From JAZSQT01 sp045538075 (GTDB taxonomy: Bacteria > Chrysiogenota > Deferribacteres > Deferribacterales > Mucispirillaceae), in contig JAZSQT010000079.1 of assembly GCA_045538075.1 (NCBI GenBank), positions 1-14,023 of the forward strand: a stretch of DNA of 14,023 bases. The letters run 5' to 3'. Under the pieces are notes generated by a model, which ran no database searches, was not told the DNA's origin, and saw only the letters and a list, made by a program, of their open reading frames with translations. Both the position numbers and the translations under genes were made by a program. This document shows positions 7,352-14,023 of this stretch, piece by piece (within the stretch, counting starts at the first letter, position 1; the number at the start of each line of letters is the position of its first letter).

Positions 7352-8792
7352 CTAAAATCTAAAGTAAATAAAAGGGTTATAAGTAGAATTTGCTAAAAAT
7401 ATATACACAACAATTAATGATACAACGAGAATACCACTTTGAAATATCCATAATAAACTTGATACTTTTTGAGGGTTAAAAGCATCTACACCTTTAAATA
7501 TTGTATTTTTAACAACTGGAGTAGCACCAATAAAAGCAAGTATCATCATTATTGCAAAAGATAATTTTCCAAATAATACTTTATAGTCTAAAAGCTCTGA
7601 ACCAGAAAAACCAAATCCAAACATTGATGCAATATATTTGCCTGCATAAGTAATATTATCTGCTCTAAATATAACCCAACCAATTAATACTATTACCATA
7701 GTAATAGCCCAACGGATAATTTTAAACCTTTCTACTTTGTGTAAGCCAGTAATTTTTTCTATAACTAAAAATAATCCATGAAATAATCCCCATGCTAAAA
7801 AAGTCCAATTAGCACCATGCCATATTCCAGTTACTGCAAATACTATAAATAAATTTATATACATTCTTGATACTTTTACTCTATTACCACCTAATGGAAT
7901 ATATACGTAATCTCTAAACCAACTTGATAAAGATATATGCCACCTTCTCCAAAAATCTGTTATACTTAATGCAATATAGGGATAATTAAAGTTAAGAGGA
8001 AATTTAAAGCCAAATATTATACCAAGACCTATTGCCATATCTGAATAACCACTAAAATCAAAATAAATTTGCAATGCGTAACATACTGCACCAAGCCATG
8101 CAATTAAAGGTGAAATATATTCTGGATTTTGACCAAATATATTATCTGCTACTATTGCCATATTGTTTGCTATTAATACTTTTTTTGCTAACCCTATTAA
8201 AAATATTTGCAAACCTAAAGTAAAAGCATCTAATGATATTCTTCTTTCTTTTTCTATATCACTTGCTATAGAATTATAACGAACTATTGGACCAGCTACA
8301 AGCTGTGGAAACATAGAAATAAATAATGCTAAATTTTTAAAATTCTTTTGGACGGGAGCATCATGGCGATATACATCTACAAGATAACTTATACTTTGAA
8401 ATATATAAAAGGATATTCCTACTGGTAGTGCTATATCTATGTATTTCCAACTATCAAAACCTATTGATGCAATAAAATTACTAATATTATTTAAGGTAAA
8501 AGATAAATACTTGAATATAAATAAAACTAATACATTTACTATTATACCAGCTATTAAAACATATTTTCTATTAGACCCCCCCCCCATTAGCCTTGTCTAT
8601 ATAAATACCAAAAAAGTAATTAGCTATAATTACTCCTATCATAACAAGCAAATATTGAGGACTGCCCCACATGTAAAAAATTAAGCTCATTATCAACAAA
8701 AATAAATTACGATGTTTGTGAGGCAATATAAAATATACAACCAACGTAAAAGGAAGAAAGATAATTAAAAAAGTAAAAGAACTAAAAACCAT
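7352..8792 (-). CDS. MBOAT (AlgI-type) O-acyltransferase, frame broken at a G10 tract (phase-variable, OFF)
   Basis: Multi-pass inner-membrane acyltransferase that carries acetyl groups from the cytoplasm to extracytoplasmic SGNH partners. The frame is split: residues 1-72 (MVFSSFTFL... to the glycine run) lie in one frame and the rest in another, meeting at ten G. Removing one G gives an uninterrupted 479-residue protein of normal AlgI size. Reconstructed landmarks are the AlgI-type N-terminus with RNLFLLIMSLIFYMWGS (28-44), PVGISFYIFQSISYLVDVYR, FPQLVAGPIVRY, YFDFSGYSDMAIGLG, DFWRRWHISLSSWFRDY (279-295) and GIWHG with H325, which matches the invariant MBOAT histidine (H322 of Pseudomonas AlgI). 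No decay is seen elsewhere, arguing for a switch rather than a dead gene. Start is ATG 8792 (an in-frame GTG lies at 8801), because AlgI proteins begin MVF at this point. An assembly error in the homopolymer is the main alternative. Confidence 0.88.
8571..8792 (-). CDS. Truncated N-terminal MBOAT peptide made in the sequenced (G10) state
   Basis: With ten G the ribosome reads three glycine codons then GTC TAA, ending after 73 residues. The peptide contains the first two hydrophobic segments (about residues 5-24 and 28-60) but none of the catalytic region, so it should be inactive. It is the OFF-state product of the MBOAT gene and not a separate gene. Confidence 0.7.
   Translation of the reverse strand: MVFSSFTFLIIFLPFTLVVYFILPHKHRNLFLLIMSLIFYMWGSPQYLLVMIGVIIANYFFGIYIDKANGGGV
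8576..8585 (-). repeat. Homopolymeric G10 phase-variation tract (C10 on + strand)
   Basis: Ten consecutive C on the + strand within an AT-rich coding region, about 220 bases into the MBOAT gene. Runs of G/C of this length are strongly out of character with the surrounding composition. The reading frame downstream is intact in the -1 (or +2) phase, so nine or twelve G would encode the full protein and ten or eleven would not. Slipped-strand mispairing at such tracts is the known mechanism of contingency genes in, for example, Campylobacter. Confidence 0.85.
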
Positions 8793-8830
8793 AATAATCA
8801 CTTACTATAATAATATTTTTTAAGAAATGA

Positions 8831-8859
8831 ATAATACAATGAATTTTTGATAATTTCAA
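8831..8859 (-). promoter_or_regulatory. Sigma70-type promoter of the MBOAT-SGNH operon
   Basis: On the minus strand TTGAAA (8854-8859) and TATTAT (8831-8836) are spaced by 17 bases. This predicts a start near 8824 and a leader of about 30 bases before the MBOAT ATG at 8792. The poly-G tract is far inside the coding region, so the switch would act on translation, not on promoter spacing. Confidence 0.5.
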
Positions 8860-8985
8860 TATATAAAAAAATATTTAGAGATGTAAGTTGTAAAAATTAT
8901 TGCCTTAAATTATAAAGATTATTTATTAAAACAGCTGATAAAAATTTTAAGACGAAATTTTTTGTATAATTTGTATTTTGCCACA

Positions 8986-9070
8986 ACGATTAAAATCGTC
9001 TCGTAATGACTTTAAAACAGCTAAAGACGTAAAAACTGTCATTACGAAGAGCAAAGCGACGAAGTAATCT
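8986..9070. repeat. Palindromic intergenic repeat element
   Basis: Three nested inverted structures are visible. ACGATT/AATCGT forms a tight hairpin at 8986-8999. TCGTAATGAC (9001-9010) is perfectly complementary to GTCATTACGA (9038-9047) across a 27-base loop. ATTAC (9041-9045) can alternatively pair with GTAAT (9064-9068). The segment from 9038 to 9069 resembles a dispersed palindromic motif (GTCATTACGA..AGC.AAGCGACGAAG.AATC) that I recall from intergenic regions of several unrelated bacteria. That resemblance is from memory and not a search. Its G+C is higher than its flanks. Confidence 0.5.
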
Positions 9071-9118
9071 ATAAAATTTAATGTTATTTGTTAATACTTA
9101 TAAATCTACTAACAATAT

Positions 9119-9176
9119 TTTTATGGTATTAAAGAATATCTTAACGTTGTAATAATTATTTGAGCTTACCATAAAA
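9119..9176. repeat. 10-bp inverted repeat upstream of the mltG promoter
   Basis: TTTTATGGTA (9119-9128) and TACCATAAAA (9167-9176) are perfect inverted copies separated by 38 bases, ending about 20 bases before the mltG -35 box. They could be paired half-sites for a regulator or a chance event in AT-rich DNA. Confidence 0.3.
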
Positions 9177-9197
9177 GATATAGAAATAATTTATACA

Positions 9198-9226
9198 TTG
9201 ATAAATTTGTGTAAAAATGGTAGTAT
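9198..9226 (+). promoter_or_regulatory. Sigma70-type promoter of the mltG operon
   Basis: TTGATA (9198-9203) and TAGTAT (9221-9226) are 17 bases apart and about 32 bases before the mltG start, giving a short leader with the ribosome binding site in it. Confidence 0.5.
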
Positions 9227-9247
9227 AACCAAAATTTTATTAGGTAT

Positions 9248-9255
9248 AAGGTGAG
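9248..9255 (+). promoter_or_regulatory. Ribosome binding site supporting the TTG start of mltG
   Basis: AAGGTGAG ends three bases before TTG at 9259. AAGGTGA matches the end of the canonical AAGGAGGTGA, where such short spacing is expected, so TTG is the credible start although it is a rare codon. Confidence 0.55.
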
Positions 9256-9258
9256 CTT

Positions 9259-10260
9259 TTGAAAGTTGTTAAATATTCAATTATTTTATCAATTTTATTT
9301 GTTATTTTAATATCATTATCTATTTTAGTATGGTTTAAATTAAATAGCAATTTCCTTAACAACACTATCGTTAATAGAGAAATAACTATAGAAAAAGGCG
9401 AATCAATTGCATCTATATACAATAAAATATTTCAAGACATTAATACTCCATTTGGTTTCAGAAAATATTTAGATAAAGTTTTGAAATTTGGTAGTCAAAT
9501 TAAGTTTGGATATTATGTAGCAGATAATATTTCTCTTTATGATTTTATTGAAAATATTAAAAATGGCACACAATCTCACATAAAAGTTACTATTCCAGAA
9601 GGATATAATGTTTTTGATATAGCTTCTACTCTTGACAAGTTGCAAATAACTTCAAAAGATAGCTTTTTAAAAGATGCCTTTAATAAATCTATTATAAAAG
9701 ATGTTACTGGTAAAAACCTTTCAACTTTTGAGGGGTTTTTATATCCTGCAACGTATAAATTCCCTAAAAATTACGATAATATACTTATACTAAAAACTTT
9801 ATATAACGGTTTTCTTCAAAACTTGCCAACAAATTTTGAAGAAAAAGCAAAATATTACGGACTTTCCTTATATGAAGCAGTTACTCTTGCATCTATCGTT
9901 CAAAAGGAAACTTATTCAGAAAAAGAAGCACCAGTTGTAGCATCTGTTTTTCATAATAGGCTTAAAATAAATATGAGACTACAAGCAGACCCTACCATAA
10001 TATACGGTAAATATCTTTCTTTTGACGGAAATATCAGAAAAAACGATATTCATGATAAATCAAATATATATAATACTTATAGACATAACGGGTTACCTCC
10101 TACACCTATATCAAATCCATCTATTATTGCGTTAAATGCAGTAATTAACCCAGCAAAAACAAATTATTTATACTTTGTAGCAGATAAAAAAGGTAACCAT
10201 ATTTTTTCATCTGATTATAGGCAGCACGTCAACAATGTTAGAAAATATCAAAAACGATAA
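9259..10260 (+). CDS. mltG: Endolytic murein transglycosylase MltG
   Basis: Cleaves nascent peptidoglycan strands at the outer face of the inner membrane and is thought to terminate glycan elongation. The 333-residue protein has one N-terminal transmembrane helix (~6-27) and a LysM-like/YceG N-domain starting near EITIEKGESI (41-50). The catalytic domain contains IPEGYN (112-117), EGFLYPATYKFP (158-169), ASIVQKET (211-218) with the presumed catalytic glutamate E217 (E218 in E. coli), and FHNRLKINMRLQADPTIIYG (231-250). It ends with GLPPTPISNPS, YLYFVA and the closing HIFS. The usual SNPG reads SNPS here. It begins with TTG behind a good ribosome binding site. The last 26 bases overlap the next gene, indicating an operon with Ppx/GppA and DUF445. 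Confidence 0.93.
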   Translation: MKVVKYSIILSILFVILISLSILVWFKLNSNFLNNTIVNREITIEKGESIASIYNKIFQDINTPFGFRKYLDKVLKFGSQIKFGYYVADNISLYDFIENIKNGTQSHIKVTIPEGYNVFDIASTLDKLQITSKDSFLKDAFNKSIIKDVTGKNLSTFEGFLYPATYKFPKNYDNILILKTLYNGFLQNLPTNFEEKAKYYGLSLYEAVTLASIVQKETYSEKEAPVVASVFHNRLKINMRLQADPTIIYGKYLSFDGNIRKNDIHDKSNIYNTYRHNGLPPTPISNPSIIALNAVINPAKTNYLYFVADKKGNHIFSSDYRQHVNNVRKYQKR

Positions 10261-11167
10261 AAAAATTTTAGCTGCAGGCATTGATATTGGAAGTAATTCT
10301 ATTAGAATGTTAATTGCCAATGTTAGTAACGGAAAAATTACTGATTTTTTAGTATCAGAACGAGCTACTACTCGTCTTGCATCAGGCATTAATCAAAGTA
10401 AAAAACTTTCAGATTCTTCAATATCATCATCTCTTGAAGTGTTATCAAAATATAAAAGAATATTAGATAATTATAATGTTACTCATATAAAAGCCTTTGC
10501 AACGAGTGCAGTTAGAGAAGCAACAAATAGTGATGAATTTATAGAAGAAGTTAAAAAAATTGGCATACCAATAGAAATTATTTCTGGTATTGAAGAAGCA
10601 AATATCATATATAAAGGCGTAAACAATGCCTTAAATATTGATAGAACTACATTAATTTTTGATATTGGTGGAGGTTCTACAGAATTTATTGCAACAAAAG
10701 ATAATAATGTTTTTTTTGCAGAAAGCTACAAGATAGGTGTTGTTAAATTAGTTGATGCCTTTAATATGAAAGATGATGCATTAAAGAATTTAAATGATTG
10801 TAAGCATTATATATCTGATTTTCTTAAAAATATAAATCTGCCTACTGGTATTGAAAATATTATTGCTACAGCTGGCACAGCAACGACTATAGCTGCAATA
10901 AAATTGAAAATGAAAGATTACGACTGGAAAAAAATCAACGGATATACATTATCTTACGATGACATTAAAGAATTGCTATATTTTATTGCAAAAACTGATT
11001 ACGACAAAAGGCTTAATATAGTAGGTATGGAAAATGGTAGGCAAGATTTAGTTATTCCAGGTTCTTTAATGATGCTTGAAATTATGGAAAAAGTTAATTT
11101 AGATAAAGTTACTATATCAGATTTTGGATTAAGAGAGGGTGCAGTTGTTACAGCAGCAAATTATTGA
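10235..11167 (+). CDS. Short Ppx/GppA family phosphatase
   Basis: Member of the exopolyphosphatase / guanosine pentaphosphate phosphohydrolase family (ASKHA fold), hydrolysing polyphosphate and/or pppGpp in the cytoplasm. Motifs in order: DIGSNSIRM (17-25, phosphate 1), FATSAVREA (88-96), SGIEEA (117-122) with E121 at the position of the catalytic glutamate of E. coli PPX, DIGGGSTEF (143-151, phosphate 2), TAGTATT (212-218, adenosine-type motif) and SDFGLREG near the C-terminus. At 310 residues it has only the Ppx-GppA core and lacks the C-terminal HD-like domain of the ~500-residue E. coli enzymes. ATG at 10235 lies inside the mltG 3' end (26-base overlap) with a poor ribosome binding site, so translation is probably coupled. 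Polyphosphate versus pppGpp cannot be decided from sequence, so I give no symbol. Confidence 0.9.
   Translation: MLENIKNDKKILAAGIDIGSNSIRMLIANVSNGKITDFLVSERATTRLASGINQSKKLSDSSISSSLEVLSKYKRILDNYNVTHIKAFATSAVREATNSDEFIEEVKKIGIPIEIISGIEEANIIYKGVNNALNIDRTTLIFDIGGGSTEFIATKDNNVFFAESYKIGVVKLVDAFNMKDDALKNLNDCKHYISDFLKNINLPTGIENIIATAGTATTIAAIKLKMKDYDWKKINGYTLSYDDIKELLYFIAKTDYDKRLNIVGMENGRQDLVIPGSLMMLEIMEKVNLDKVTISDFGLREGAVVTAANY
11134..11139 (+). promoter_or_regulatory. Ribosome binding site supporting a TTG start for the DUF445 gene
   Basis: AGAGGG lies five bases before TTG at 11145. The in-frame GTG at 11139 overlaps this site and has no comparable signal of its own, so TTG is preferred, though the difference is only two residues. 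Confidence 0.45.
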
Positions 11168-12563
11168 TATAATATATTTACCATTCGTTACAGGTATCGT
11201 TGGATACCTTACTAACAAACTTGCAATAAAAATGTTGTTTAGACCATTTAAACCAAAGTGGTACACGTTAGGTTGGCAAGGGATAGTGCCAAGAACGAGA
11301 CCAATTTTAGCTAATAAAATAGCAGCTATTGTTAGTAATAAGTTGTTATCTCATGATGATATGCTTAAAGTAATTTCTAAAGAAGAGTTTTATAATTATA
11401 TCAAAAATGAAATTCAAGTCAAACTTGATAACATTAATGATAACGATATAAAAAATATCTTAAAAAATATAAATTTTAAAGAGATTATTACAAATAATTC
11501 AGATTTTATTGATAAAATAGGATATGATTTAGTTGATACATTATTAAAAAAGAAAGTAACAGAAATTATAAACATCAATACATTGCCAGAAAAAATATCA
11601 AATTTTGCTGTTCCGATGGTTGCAAATACTTTATCTTCAGAAATAACTACTTATATAAATAACACTATAAATTCCGGAAAAAATCTTGAAAATATAATGC
11701 CACAATCTATTTTATCTAAAAAGGAAGATATAGCAGAATATATTACAAATATTGCATTACAACTAATTAAATCATCTGGTAATTCTGATAGAATTAAAGA
11801 AGTTGCAGCAGAAAAAATCGTATCTTTAAAAGACTCTTTTTTTGGTGGCAATGGTTCTGATATTCTGAAAATGGGTCTTATAAATATGTTTTTAAATAAT
11901 GAAACTATTGCAGATATTACAAAAAAAGAGTTGCCAAAAATTCTTGAAGATATTGCAAATAATGATGAAGTAAAAAAATCAATAAAAGATAATATTATAA
12001 AAGAAATGGATACCTTTTTATCAAAAAAACTTGATGATTTATTTAACAATAATATTATAAATGAAGTTAATGGAGAAATTTATACTAAAATTTCATCAAA
12101 TGAATTTAAAGATAAACTTAATAAGTCTATACAAAATACTTTAAGTTTTTTTGTTTCAACTCTATCTTTTATGACGATAAAAGATATTCTTAAACTTTTA
12201 TCTATAAACCTTGAAAATAGCTTTAATTTATCAAAAATATTAATATCCTTTAATAATAACGAGTTAGAGAATAAAATTTACTCATATATTTCTACATACA
12301 TTAATAATAATAGCGAAAAATTATCTATTAAATTGACAGATAATTTTACTTCTTCATTGAAAACTAATTTACCAAAAATTTTACACCAAATTAATATTGG
12401 AAAAACTGTTGAAGATAAAATAAATAACTTATCACTTAAAGAAGTGGAAGAAATGTTATTTTCTTTTATGAAAATTCATTTTAAATGGATAAATATTTTA
12501 GGTTTTGTAATTGGTTTTATAATTGGTTGTATTCAGTTATCTATAACAGTGATGATACATTAA
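11145..12563 (+). CDS. DUF445 family membrane-anchored protein
   Basis: Belongs to DUF445, a family of unknown function. The hallmark N-terminus is present: a hydrophobic segment, then GYLTNKLAIKMLFRP (about residues 20-34) and WQGIVPRTRPILANKIA (about 44-60). The C-terminus ends in a second hydrophobic helix (ILGFVIGFIIGCIQLSITV), so both ends are membrane-associated with about 400 residues between. The long middle is lysine- and asparagine-rich with repeated amphipathic helical stretches and no catalytic motif that I recognise. I start at TTG 11145 (472 residues); GTG at 11139 is the alternative. It overlaps the Ppx/GppA gene by 23 bases and is the last gene of the operon. The stop overlaps the stop of the opposite-strand gene. 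Family call is confident, function is not known. Confidence 0.85.
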   Translation: MLQQQIIDIIYLPFVTGIVGYLTNKLAIKMLFRPFKPKWYTLGWQGIVPRTRPILANKIAAIVSNKLLSHDDMLKVISKEEFYNYIKNEIQVKLDNINDNDIKNILKNINFKEIITNNSDFIDKIGYDLVDTLLKKKVTEIININTLPEKISNFAVPMVANTLSSEITTYINNTINSGKNLENIMPQSILSKKEDIAEYITNIALQLIKSSGNSDRIKEVAAEKIVSLKDSFFGGNGSDILKMGLINMFLNNETIADITKKELPKILEDIANNDEVKKSIKDNIIKEMDTFLSKKLDDLFNNNIINEVNGEIYTKISSNEFKDKLNKSIQNTLSFFVSTLSFMTIKDILKLLSINLENSFNLSKILISFNNNELENKIYSYISTYINNNSEKLSIKLTDNFTSSLKTNLPKILHQINIGKTVEDKINNLSLKEVEEMLFSFMKIHFKWINILGFVIGFIIGCIQLSITVMIH

Positions 12564-12778
12564 TTAATGATATGTTTCATTTGTTTTTCGTATTCTGCAC
12601 TGCTTATTAAACCTTTTTCATACATATATTTGACTTCGTCATATTTAGTTTCAAATTCTATATCAGTTGATTTTACGTTCTTATGATTGATTATATTATC
12701 TTTTTTGCTAAAAGCAAGCACTGCACCAGCAACGACTAAAATTAAAACAGCAGCTGAAAGCATAATAATCGCAAGCAT
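12560..12778 (-). CDS. Small single-pass membrane protein with SHOCT-like C-terminus
   Basis: A 72-residue protein: hydrophobic helix at ~2-24 (MLAIIMLSAAVLILVVAGAV), a charged linker, then a tail containing YDEVKYMYEKGLISSAEYEKQ that resembles the SHOCT motif (short C-terminal helical hairpin of the form L..L...G.IT..EYE..K..LL). SHOCT tails are known from many small membrane proteins and are thought to mediate oligomerisation or protein contacts. ATG at 12778 is chosen because GAGGA (12788-12792) lies nine bases upstream. A longer frame to a TTG at 12826 has no ribosome binding site and would begin ahead of the predicted transcript start. The stop shares four bases with the stop of the convergent DUF445 gene. 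Function unknown. Confidence 0.65.
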   Translation of the reverse strand: MLAIIMLSAAVLILVVAGAVLAFSKKDNIINHKNVKSTDIEFETKYDEVKYMYEKGLISSAEYEKQMKHIIN

Positions 12779-12787
12779 ATTACTTAA

Positions 12788-12792
12788 TCCTC
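12788..12792 (-). promoter_or_regulatory. Ribosome binding site of the small SHOCT-like gene
   Basis: GAGGA on the minus strand, nine bases before the ATG at 12778. It decides the start in favour of the 72-residue form. Confidence 0.55.
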
Positions 12793-12809
12793 GTAATAAA
12801 TTTTTATAC

Positions 12810-12838
12810 TTTTTATCACATATCAATTATTTTTTCAA
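12810..12838 (-). promoter_or_regulatory. Putative promoter of the small SHOCT-like gene
   Basis: On the minus strand TTGAAA (12833-12838) and TAAAAA (12810-12815) are 17 bases apart, with TGA immediately before the -10 box as in extended -10 promoters. The predicted start near 12803 gives a leader of about 25 bases containing the GAGGA site. Confidence 0.35.
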
Positions 12839-12877
12839 ATACTAATAAAAATAAATTATATTAAAAATTAAAGAAAA

Positions 12878-14023
12878 CTAAATACTGCTTTTTTGACAAA
12901 TATTTAACATAACTTGAAATTTTATAATTGCTTCGTAAAGTATATTTTCGCATTTAAAAATATTTTCACTATGAGCTTTAATCTCATTACGTAAAGAATA
13001 AACAGAGTTATCAATATCTCTACATAATTCAATTAGTAAATCTCTAACAAATTCAACTTCTATAGAAGGATTGTATCTACTTAAATATTCTGATAAATAA
13101 GAAAATATATCAAAATGGTTTTCTAAATATTTAGATATATTGATAATTGGAGTTAAATCTGTCATACCAATAGGTATATTAGAAATAGCGTCTTCAAATT
13201 TCGCTAAATCTTCTATGTTTAATGATGAAATATTTTTATATAAAGGTATCAAATCTTCTATTATACTAAAATTAGTTAAACTTTGGGTGTTATAAATATC
13301 AATATATAATTTATTAAAATTTTCATCACTCGTAATATAATCTTTACTAATTGAGTAAAATACTGCCGTTTCTAATATTTGTCTAATATTAGCATCATTT
13401 TGAAAAACTACTATAACTCTGTAAGTATCTATAATAAAACCAATATGAATTTTAATTTCAGATAGGAAACACTTTATTAAAAAATCGTATAAAAACGAAA
13501 ATACACGAATAAATACGAGATTTTTTTGGAACTTACTATTCAAATTTAGATTACCTATCAATTTATTCATTGATAAAATATCATTATATCCATTAACTTC
13601 GTATATGAAAGAATGAGAATTGCTGTTTAATGATAGTAACAATCTGTCTTGCTGGATTTTAACTCTTTTTCGCCTAACTATATCTATATAATTTTTTATA
13701 ACGTATAAAAATTTATCTTTATTAATATCATCTACAAAAACAGACGTTATTCCAGATTCTAAAAAGATATCTTGATAAATATGACTATCTTTAATATTAT
13801 TTAAAGATACAACGACTATAGAATTTTTATGATTATCAATTATTTGCTTTAAGTCATTAATAGGGTCAATATCATTAGCAAATAATCTAACGAATATAAC
13901 ATCTGCAGATACTGTTTCTGCAAGGATAACTGCATCTGATACGCATTCGCAACCATATACCTTAACATCTCTAATCATAAGGCATATATTCATATCAGCA
14001 TTTCTTGAATTTTCATTACTATT
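12878..14023 (-). CDS. Partial protein with degenerate receiver-like N-terminus, function unknown
   Basis: The reading frame is open to the right edge, so the true start probably lies outside; at least 381 residues are present. From the edge, NSNENSRNADMNICLMIRDV..YGCECVSDA fits the first helix and second strand of a response-regulator receiver domain. ADVIFVRLF, IVVVSLNN and GITSVFVDDINKDKFLYVI fit strands 3, 4 and 5 with helix 5. The phospho-acceptor position on strand 3 appears to be Arg rather than Asp and the conserved Lys of strand 5 appears to be Asp, so phosphorylation is unlikely. After about residue 130 come a mixed alpha/beta region and a helical C-terminus (last ~100 residues) with no family I recognise. 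An ATG at 13993 is in frame (371 residues) but has no ribosome binding site and would cut into the receiver fold. The next gene is 99 bases downstream with its own promoter. Receiver homology is inference from pattern. Confidence 0.6.
   Translation of the reverse strand, partial: NSNENSRNADMNICLMIRDVKVYGCECVSDAVILAETVSADVIFVRLFANDIDPINDLKQIIDNHKNSIVVVSLNNIKDSHIYQDIFLESGITSVFVDDINKDKFLYVIKNYIDIVRRKRVKIQQDRLLLSLNSNSHSFIYEVNGYNDILSMNKLIGNLNLNSKFQKNLVFIRVFSFLYDFLIKCFLSEIKIHIGFIIDTYRVIVVFQNDANIRQILETAVFYSISKDYITSDENFNKLYIDIYNTQSLTNFSIIEDLIPLYKNISSLNIEDLAKFEDAISNIPIGMTDLTPIINISKYLENHFDIFSYLSEYLSRYNPSIEVEFVRDLLIELCRDIDNSVYSLRNEIKAHSENIFKCENILYEAIIKFQVMLNICQKSSI

Larger units (their letters stand above)
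8802..9258. other. Divergent intergenic region (457 bases)
   Basis: Separates the minus-strand acetylation operon from the plus-strand mltG operon. It contains one promoter for each side, a small palindrome plus a palindromic repeat element in the middle (8986-9070) and a second long inverted repeat (9119-9176). I see no open reading frame with a ribosome binding site and no tRNA. A TATAAT at 8965-8970 has no recognisable -35 partner, so a small RNA transcribed through the palindromes is possible but unsupported. Confidence 0.6.

Noticed and set aside
8986..9070. CRISPR-like repeat array or small-RNA gene in the divergent intergenic region.
   Set aside because: There are inverted arms but no direct repeats with spacers, and no promoter with both boxes points into the element.
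9240..9422. Minus-strand open frame of 60 codons opposite the mltG start.
   Set aside because: It overlaps the mltG ribosome binding site and N-terminal helix on the other strand, with no promoter or start signal.
11651..12049. Minus-strand open frame of 132 codons opposite the DUF445 gene.
   Set aside because: It is phenylalanine/serine/isoleucine-rich as expected for the antisense of lysine/asparagine-rich coding DNA, with no start signal and no recognisable domain.

Overview
The window comes from a very AT-rich bacterial genome (about a quarter G+C judged by eye). Codon use is dominated by TTA, ATA, AGA and AAA, and several genes start with GTG or TTG. There is no rRNA, tRNA or ribosomal protein to place it taxonomically. 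An AlgI-type O-acetylation cassette, surface-glycan glycosyltransferases and a poly-G contingency tract suggest a host-associated, probably Gram-negative bacterium (Deferribacterota, Brachyspira-like or Campylobacterota-like lineages come to mind). That placement is inference only.

Layout. (1) Bases 162-2782, + strand: a two-gene unit with a family 2 glycosyltransferase and an RgpF-like rhamnan-synthesis family protein. (2) Bases 2811-8792, - strand: read from right to left, an MBOAT (AlgI-type) membrane O-acyltransferase, two tandem AlgJ/AlgX-like SGNH/DHHW proteins, and, after a 114-base gap with its own promoter, a large protein combining GT2 and GT4 glycosyltransferase domains. (3) Bases 8802-9258: a divergent intergenic region with two opposed sigma70-type promoters, a palindromic repeat element and a second long inverted repeat. 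(4) Bases 9259-12563, + strand: an overlapping operon of mltG (endolytic transglycosylase), a short Ppx/GppA phosphatase and a DUF445 membrane-anchored protein. (5) Bases 12560-14023, - strand: a small single-pass membrane protein with a SHOCT-like tail, and a protein with a degenerate receiver-like N-terminus that runs off the right edge of the window.

How it fits together. The left 8.8 kb looks like part of a surface-polysaccharide locus. The glycosyltransferases would build a glycan; the MBOAT would pass acetyl groups across the inner membrane, and the paired SGNH proteins would place them on the glycan. The MBOAT reading frame is interrupted at a run of ten G (C on the + strand). One G fewer restores a full-length 479-residue AlgI-like protein. 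This is the classic arrangement of a phase-variable (ON/OFF) gene and the most interesting signal in the window: the sequenced state is OFF, so glycan O-acetylation would be switched stochastically. The right part is a chromosomal cell-wall/phosphate-metabolism operon and appears ordinary.
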